From positions 1-16,973 of the forward strand of contig JAISTU010000119.1 of assembly GCA_031272415.1 (NCBI GenBank): 16,973 nucleotides of DNA, given 5' to 3'. Under the pieces are notes generated by a model. That model made no database searches, was not told where the DNA came from, and was given only the letters and a program-made list of their open reading frames with translations. Position numbers and translations under genes: made by a program. This DNA comes from Bacteroidales bacterium. Lineage in GTDB: Bacteria; Bacteroidota; Bacteroidia; Bacteroidales; WCHB1-69. Positions 13,489 through 16,973 of the stretch are shown here, piece by piece (position 1 is the first letter of the stretch; each line of letters opens with the position of its first letter).

Positions 13489-13923
13489 ATGGTCAGTCAA
13501 AACGAGATAATTAAGAATGAGATAATTCTCTATCAAGCGGATAATTCCATTGAGTTGGAAGTTTTGGTCGAAAACGATACTGTATGGCTTAACCGCAATC
13601 AACTTGCAATATTGTTTGACCGTGATGTAAAAACGATAGGCAAACATATTAACAATGCTTTGCGGGAAGAATTGGCGATAATGCCAACTGTTGGCAATTT
13701 TGCAACAGTTCAAAATAAACAGCCTATTTCAGTTGTCGCAAAATTTGCGACAACCACTAAACATGGTGCCATTAAAGGGAAAACTCAAACTATTCATGTT
13801 GAATATTACAATTTAGATATGATTTTATCAGTTGGTTATCGGGTAAAATCCATTGAAGGCATACGTTTTCGAGCGTGGGCAAATAATGATGATAAGTCGA
13901 GAACAACTGCAAAAATATTTTAA
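13489..13923 (+). pseudogene. Truncated RhuM-family (virulence RhuM / Fic-associated) protein
   Basis: 144 codons. Residues 10-60 have the family opening: NEIILYQADNSIELEVLVEN, then VWLNRNQLAILFDRDVKTIGKHINNAL, a helix-turn-helix-like stretch. It continues with KTQTIHVEYYNLDMILSVGYRVKS (about 98-121) and IRFRAWA, which match the conserved core of RhuM-like proteins. Full members are usually around 300 residues and continue after the RFRxWA motif. Here an unrelated tail NNDDKSRTTAKIF and a stop follow immediately. The gene therefore seems to have lost its C-terminal half, by deletion or insertion of other DNA. There is also an unusual Thr/Lys-rich stretch at about 65-97. RhuM's role is poorly known. 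The 83-bp repeat at 13989 begins soon after the stop. Confidence 0.75.
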
Positions 13924-13988
13924 TAAATTATAAACAACATACAAAAATGCAAAAAAGTTTTATCTATAACATATTGAATATCAAAACT

Positions 13989-14071
13989 TTAAATAAAAAA
14001 GTGCAATTTTTTGAAAAAAACCCCACAAAGGGGGTATTGACGTATTGTTTTTTTAGGTATCTTTGCAAAAC
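13989..14071 (+). promoter_or_regulatory. Repeated envelope-gene promoter module, copy 2
   Basis: TTG (14037-14039), an 18-nt spacer and TATCTTTG (14058-14065), with CCCC-ACAAA-GGGG just upstream. This 83-bp block is identical to copy 3 (15631-15713) at 81 positions by my count, with no gaps. It would drive the OmpA-family gene at 14211 with a leader of about 140 nt. Confidence 0.85.
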
Positions 14072-14083
14072 AGTTGAATGTAG

Positions 14084-14104
14084 GGGCAATGACATGCCTT
14101 GCCC
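14084..14104. repeat. Short inverted repeat in the OmpA-family leader
   Basis: GGGCAA (14084-14089) and TTGCCC (14099-14104) are separated by nine bases, just after the transcription start expected from copy 2. It could form a hairpin at the 5' end of the mRNA. It resembles the GGGGCAA-type palindromes that recur in Bacteroidota intergenic DNA. Confidence 0.5.
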
Positions 14105-14116
14105 AAATAAAAAGAC

Positions 14117-14128
14117 GGCAGTGGTGCC
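14117..14128 (+). promoter_or_regulatory. Shared leader motif, copy 2
   Basis: GGCAGTGGTGCC, the same 12 bases as at 11757-11768, here about 82 nt before the ATG at 14211. The leader of the third gene with this promoter type (15789) lacks the motif. Confidence 0.5.
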
Positions 14129-14210
14129 ACATAAAGTAAGAAAATTTTTAAAGTAATATATAGTAATAAAAAAATTAAATAAGTAGTTAAATTTTAAAAA
14201 CAAAGCAGAA

Positions 14211-15509
14211 ATGAAAAATTTAGTTCGGAATGTAAGAAAAGACAGTGTAAGCAGAAATCACTGTAAAGTATTGATTAAGAGTGTGATAATTATTTTATCA
14301 CTAACAAATTGGGGAATTTTACAGGCACAATTTCCTGTTCGTTTGGGACGTGCGGTTAAAAATGCGGCAGAAAATGCGGCAGTTCGCAAGGCAGAACAGA
14401 AAACAACGGAGGCTGTAAATAAGGCTATTGATGAGGCTACAACGCCCGAAGAGACGCAAAAACAAACCCCATCCACGCAACAAAACACTCAACAGAACAC
14501 CCAAAACTCCTCATCGACTTCCACAACAGCCACGCCTCAAAAAGCGGCAAGTGGAACCAACGAAGTGGAAATGGTGTATGCCAAAAGCGACTTTGTGCCC
14601 GGAGATGAGGTGTTTTTTGTGGACGACCTTGCCAATGAAAAATTGGGCGAGTTTCCGTCTCAGTGGGACTTGGATAAAGGTAATGCCGAAATTGTAAGCA
14701 TTAACGGAGAAAAATGTATCTCTTTGATTGGCTACACGGTACTTATGCCACTGATTGAGCCTGCCAAAAAGTATCTACCCGACCAATTTACGATTGAGTA
14801 TGATGTTTATGCCGATAACAGCAAAAACAGTAGCGTTTGTTGTGAAATGGGCTTTAATGACAGCAGAACATTTGTCGGCAGGCATTATTTGCGCAAAGAC
14901 AACATTAGTTTGAGTGGCAGTTGGGTAAAACCGGATGGCAGCAGTGGCTCTCAAAATGTAAATATTCCCGGAAATGGGGGCTGGCATCATATTTCTATCT
15001 CCTTCAATAAGCGTGCATTAAAGTACTATGTTGATGGGGTACGGCAATTGAATGTGCCTAATATGAAACAGCCTAATTCGATTTGGATTTGGGCAGAAGC
15101 GGGCAATGCGTATTACAAAAATTTCCGTTTTGCCAAAGGTGCTGTACCGCTTTATGACAGATTGACAAGCAATGGAAAAATTATCACTTACGGCATTACG
15201 TTTGATGTGGGTAAGGCGACCATTAAACCCGAATCTATGGGTGAAATCAATCGCATTGCTCAATTGATGACCGAAAATCCGGAACTCAAATTTTCTGTTG
15301 AAGGTCATACCGACAATACAGGCTCGGCAGCCTCTAATCAGACTTTGAGCGAAGAGCGTTCCAAAGCAGTAATGGCTAAATTGGTCGAAATGGGGATTAG
15401 CAAAGATAGACTTTCCGCAGCAGGAAAAGGACAAACGGCGCCCATTGCAGACAATTCCACTGACGAAGGAAGGGCTAAAAACAGAAGAGTTGAATTTGTA
15501 AAAATGTAA
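14211..15509 (+). CDS. OmpA-family peptidoglycan-binding protein with a jelly-roll-like middle domain
   Basis: A 432-residue envelope protein. A long basic N-terminus and a hydrophobic segment (about 21-36) lead to a likely signal cleavage after LQA (residue 39). Residues 45-75 are Ala/Lys/Glu-rich and probably helical (GRAVKNAAENAAVRKAEQKT), followed by a Thr/Gln/Ser-rich linker to about 117. Residues about 125-315 look like a LamG/concanavalin-type beta-sandwich: FVDDLANEKLGEFPSQWDL, FTIEYDVYADN, GGWHHISISFNKRALKYYVD and KNFRFAKG. The C-terminal OmpA domain (about 327-432) has ITFDVGKATIKPES, VEGHTDNTGS (363-372) and GRAKNRRVEFVKM at the end. The key D368 and the C-terminal arginine that hold peptidoglycan in this family are present. 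It probably links outer-membrane material to the wall. Its promoter is the repeated module copy 2. Confidence 0.92.
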   Translation: MKNLVRNVRKDSVSRNHCKVLIKSVIIILSLTNWGILQAQFPVRLGRAVKNAAENAAVRKAEQKTTEAVNKAIDEATTPEETQKQTPSTQQNTQQNTQNSSSTSTTATPQKAASGTNEVEMVYAKSDFVPGDEVFFVDDLANEKLGEFPSQWDLDKGNAEIVSINGEKCISLIGYTVLMPLIEPAKKYLPDQFTIEYDVYADNSKNSSVCCEMGFNDSRTFVGRHYLRKDNISLSGSWVKPDGSSGSQNVNIPGNGGWHHISISFNKRALKYYVDGVRQLNVPNMKQPNSIWIWAEAGNAYYKNFRFAKGAVPLYDRLTSNGKIITYGITFDVGKATIKPESMGEINRIAQLMTENPELKFSVEGHTDNTGSAASNQTLSEERSKAVMAKLVEMGISKDRLSAAGKGQTAPIADNSTDEGRAKNRRVEFVKM

Positions 15510-15630
15510 AAATATGTCAAAATATATACCTAAAAAAACAAAGCATTTTTCAATGTATTTTCATAATTTAGAACAAAAAGATACAAATATGCAAAAAATT
15601 GAACAGCATAATAAATTGATTATCAATATT

Positions 15631-15713
15631 TTAAATAAAAAAGTGCATTTTTTTGAAAAAAACCCCACAAAGGGGGTATTGGCGTATTGTTTTTTTAGGT
15701 ATCTTTGCAAAAC
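15631..15713 (+). promoter_or_regulatory. Repeated envelope-gene promoter module, copy 3
   Basis: TTG (15679-15681), an 18-nt spacer and TATCTTTG (15700-15707), with the CCCC-ACAAA-GGGG dyad upstream. It differs from copy 2 at two of 83 positions, one of them next to the -33 TTG. It lies about 80 nt before the ATG of the secreted protein at 15789. Confidence 0.85.
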
Positions 15714-15788
15714 CCTTGCGGGCAATTAAAAATTAAAAAATTAAATAGTAGTTATATAAGTAATAAAAATTAAAAAAAAGAAGTTAGA

Positions 15789-16466
15789 ATGAAAAAAGTA
15801 TTTCAAACAGTAGTAATTATTGCGACAGCGTTCTTAACAGGAAACGCAAACGCACAGGAAAGTTTTTTTCCGCAGAAGGAAGGAACAGTATTAGTGTACA
15901 GCGACGCAAATGCAAGCGGTAAAGTGCAGTCTCAAACGCGACAAACTATTACCAAAGTCAGTGGAACAGAGGCAAATCGTACCATTGACTACACGGTAGA
16001 GATTTTGGACGACAAAGGCAAATCACTTAATCCGCCGCAAATTGTCAATTTGAGCATCAACATCCACAACGGTGTGGTCGTTTATGACCTCAAATCTATG
16101 TTCGCAGCGGCAAGTTTGGCTAATATGGAAGTGAGTGTGAAAGGGAAACCTATCACAATACCTGCCGATATACAGCCCGGACAGACGCTCGAAGATGGCG
16201 ACGCAGAAGTACAAATTGCTTTTATGAAGATGACAGTCGCTCTTACAGACGGTAAATGCCTCGCTATTGAGGACATTACAACGCCCGCAGGCACTTTCAG
16301 TTGTGTAAAAGTGGCGTATAAATCTGCCTCCAAAGCAATCGGAATAAAAGGTAATGGTACTATCATTACTTGGTATGCAAAAGGTGTGGGGATTGTTAAA
16401 CAAGAAGTCTATAACGAAAAAGACAAATTGCAAACAACACAAACACTTCAATCAATTAAAAATTAA
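15789..16466 (+). CDS. Secreted DUF3108/TapB-like protein
   Basis: A 225-residue protein. The signal peptide MKKVFQTVVIIATAFLTG has a cleavage site after ANA (residue 22), giving a mature start QESFFPQKEGT. The mature part follows a pattern I associate with DUF3108/TapB-like proteins of Bacteroidota. It starts FFPQKEGTVLVYSDANASGK, has a mid-region IQPGQTLEDGDAEVQIAFMK (about 133-152), then IEDITTPAGTFSCVKVAYKS and the end ITWYAKGVGIVKQEVYNEKD. The fold is beta-rich, with no catalytic motif. The function is unknown; periplasmic or surface location is inferred. It has its own promoter (copy 3), and the autotransporter gene follows after 84 nt. Confidence 0.85.
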   Translation: MKKVFQTVVIIATAFLTGNANAQESFFPQKEGTVLVYSDANASGKVQSQTRQTITKVSGTEANRTIDYTVEILDDKGKSLNPPQIVNLSINIHNGVVVYDLKSMFAAASLANMEVSVKGKPITIPADIQPGQTLEDGDAEVQIAFMKMTVALTDGKCLAIEDITTPAGTFSCVKVAYKSASKAIGIKGNGTIITWYAKGVGIVKQEVYNEKDKLQTTQTLQSIKN

Positions 16467-16550
16467 AAAAGTAAAAACAAAATTCGTATTATTTAAAAAT
16501 TTATTAACAAAATTCATTTATTAACAATTTAACAAAACATTAAAAAAAAC
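16467..16550. other. Spacer before the autotransporter gene
   Basis: AT-rich spacer with an 11-bp direct repeat, TTTATTAACAA, at 16500-16510 and 16517-16527. No terminator or TATCTTTG box is seen. The A-rich stretch before the ATG is the usual start context in this phylum. Confidence 0.5.
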
Positions 16551-16973
16551 ATGGACAAATTTAGAAGAAAAGGTCGCAAGATGCGACAAATGATGATGAC
16601 AGTAGTATTTTTGATGGCTACTGCGGGAAGTGCAATAGCACAATTAGCAGGTAACGTTGACATGAGTTTGTGGAACAGCGGACAATTATCAGGAGACTAC
16701 ACCCTTTCAGGTAATGTCAACCTTATTGTAAACTCAGGCACTGTTACTATGACAGGCTCCTTTACAAGCGGAGCGTACAGAGTAACCAAAACAGGGGCAG
16801 GTACCTTAATTTTGGCAGGCAGCAGTAACGGCTGGACAGGCGGTACTACCGTCTCTGCCGGTACTTTGCAACTCAACTCCTATTCCACAGCCACCGCTTG
16901 CGATACATTAAGAATCGCTTCAGGGGCAACGGCAATCCTTAACAAAGCATCAGGCACCGCCCTCAATTACTCT
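16551..16973 (+). CDS. Autotransporter-type surface protein with a PATR repeat (N-terminal part)
   Basis: The frame is open from the ATG at 16551 to the window edge, 141 codons. A basic n-region (MDKFRRKGRKMRQMMM) and hydrophobic core are followed by a cleavage site after AIA (residue 30). The mature part is rich in Gly, Thr, Ser and Asn. It contains a clear passenger-associated transport repeat: KTGAGTLILAGSSNGWTGGT (80-99), then TVSAGTLQLNS (100-110). Such repeats form a beta-helix stalk in secreted passengers. The C-terminal part, which would show whether it is a classic type V autotransporter barrel or carries a type IX secretion signal, lies outside the window. No TATCTTTG box lies in the 84-nt gap, so it may be read from the promoter of the gene at 15789. 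Confidence 0.85.
   Translation, partial: MDKFRRKGRKMRQMMMTVVFLMATAGSAIAQLAGNVDMSLWNSGQLSGDYTLSGNVNLIVNSGTVTMTGSFTSGAYRVTKTGAGTLILAGSSNGWTGGTTVSAGTLQLNSYSTATACDTLRIASGATAILNKASGTALNYS

Noticed and set aside
13947..14156. Small ORF with a near-copy at 15589-15729 (shared peptide FFEKNPTKGVL and YCFFRYLCKT)
   Set aside because: Both frames run straight through the repeated promoter module, including the -33 and -7 boxes. Of the two differences in the shared 83 bp, both change the amino acid, so there is no sign of coding selection. Copy 1 has no start codon in this frame.
11647..15713. Invertible promoter (phase-variable flip), as known for Bacteroides surface genes
   Set aside because: All three modules have the same orientation, and no inverted repeats of the needed kind flank them. 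No recombinase gene is in the window.

Overview
The window looks like a chromosomal piece of a low-GC Bacteroidota, most likely Bacteroidales. Three things support this. The ribosomal proteins have Bacteroidota-type sequences and lengths. Most genes lack a Shine-Dalgarno sequence. The upstream regions carry the phylum-specific -7 promoter box TAnnTTTG, here always TATCTTTG where it is clear. I cannot name the genus.

Region 1 (1-5507, minus strand) is the spc part of the ribosomal protein cluster, read right to left: rplP, rpmC, rpsQ, rplN, rplX, rplE, rpsN, rpsH, rplF, rplR, rpsE, rpmD, rplO and the start of secY. The usual upstream half (ending in rpsC) is missing. rplP is preceded by about 100 bp of leader, a clear promoter box and then unrelated DNA, so the operon is split between rpsC and rplP.

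Region 2 (5508-7326) is repeat-rich. It holds one minus-strand lipoprotein gene with a thioredoxin-like look but a degenerate active site, plus its promoter and a good terminator. The gene sits between two inverted copies of a composite element of about 188 bp (heptamer repeats, a G/C-tract motif, a 93-95 bp palindrome and an extra palindrome arm).

Region 3 (7327-10674, plus strand) is a tight three-gene operon: a Gfo/Idh/MocA oxidoreductase, a lipoprotein of unknown function and a polyprenyl-phosphate hexose-1-phosphate transferase. Together they suggest cell-surface glycan synthesis.

Region 4 (10675-11837) is non-coding or nearly so. It holds a third composite element with heptamer arrays on both sides, a promoter, a short ORF interrupted by a run of 12 C (a possible slippage switch), a 14-bp-stem hairpin and a decayed element.

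Region 5 (11838-16973, plus strand) is a set of envelope or secreted proteins: a small beta-barrel protein, a lipoprotein with a DUF5018-like domain, a truncated RhuM-type gene, an OmpA-family protein with a jelly-roll-like middle, a DUF3108/TapB-like secreted protein and the start of an autotransporter-repeat (PATR) surface protein. Three of these genes have nearly identical 61-83 bp promoter modules (TTG-N18-TATCTTTG, preceded by a CCCC/GGGG dyad), which points to shared control. Two of them also share a leader motif, GGCAGTGGTGCC. The most unusual features are the repeated promoter modules, the inverted composite repeats at the ribosomal operon break, and the poly-C ORF.
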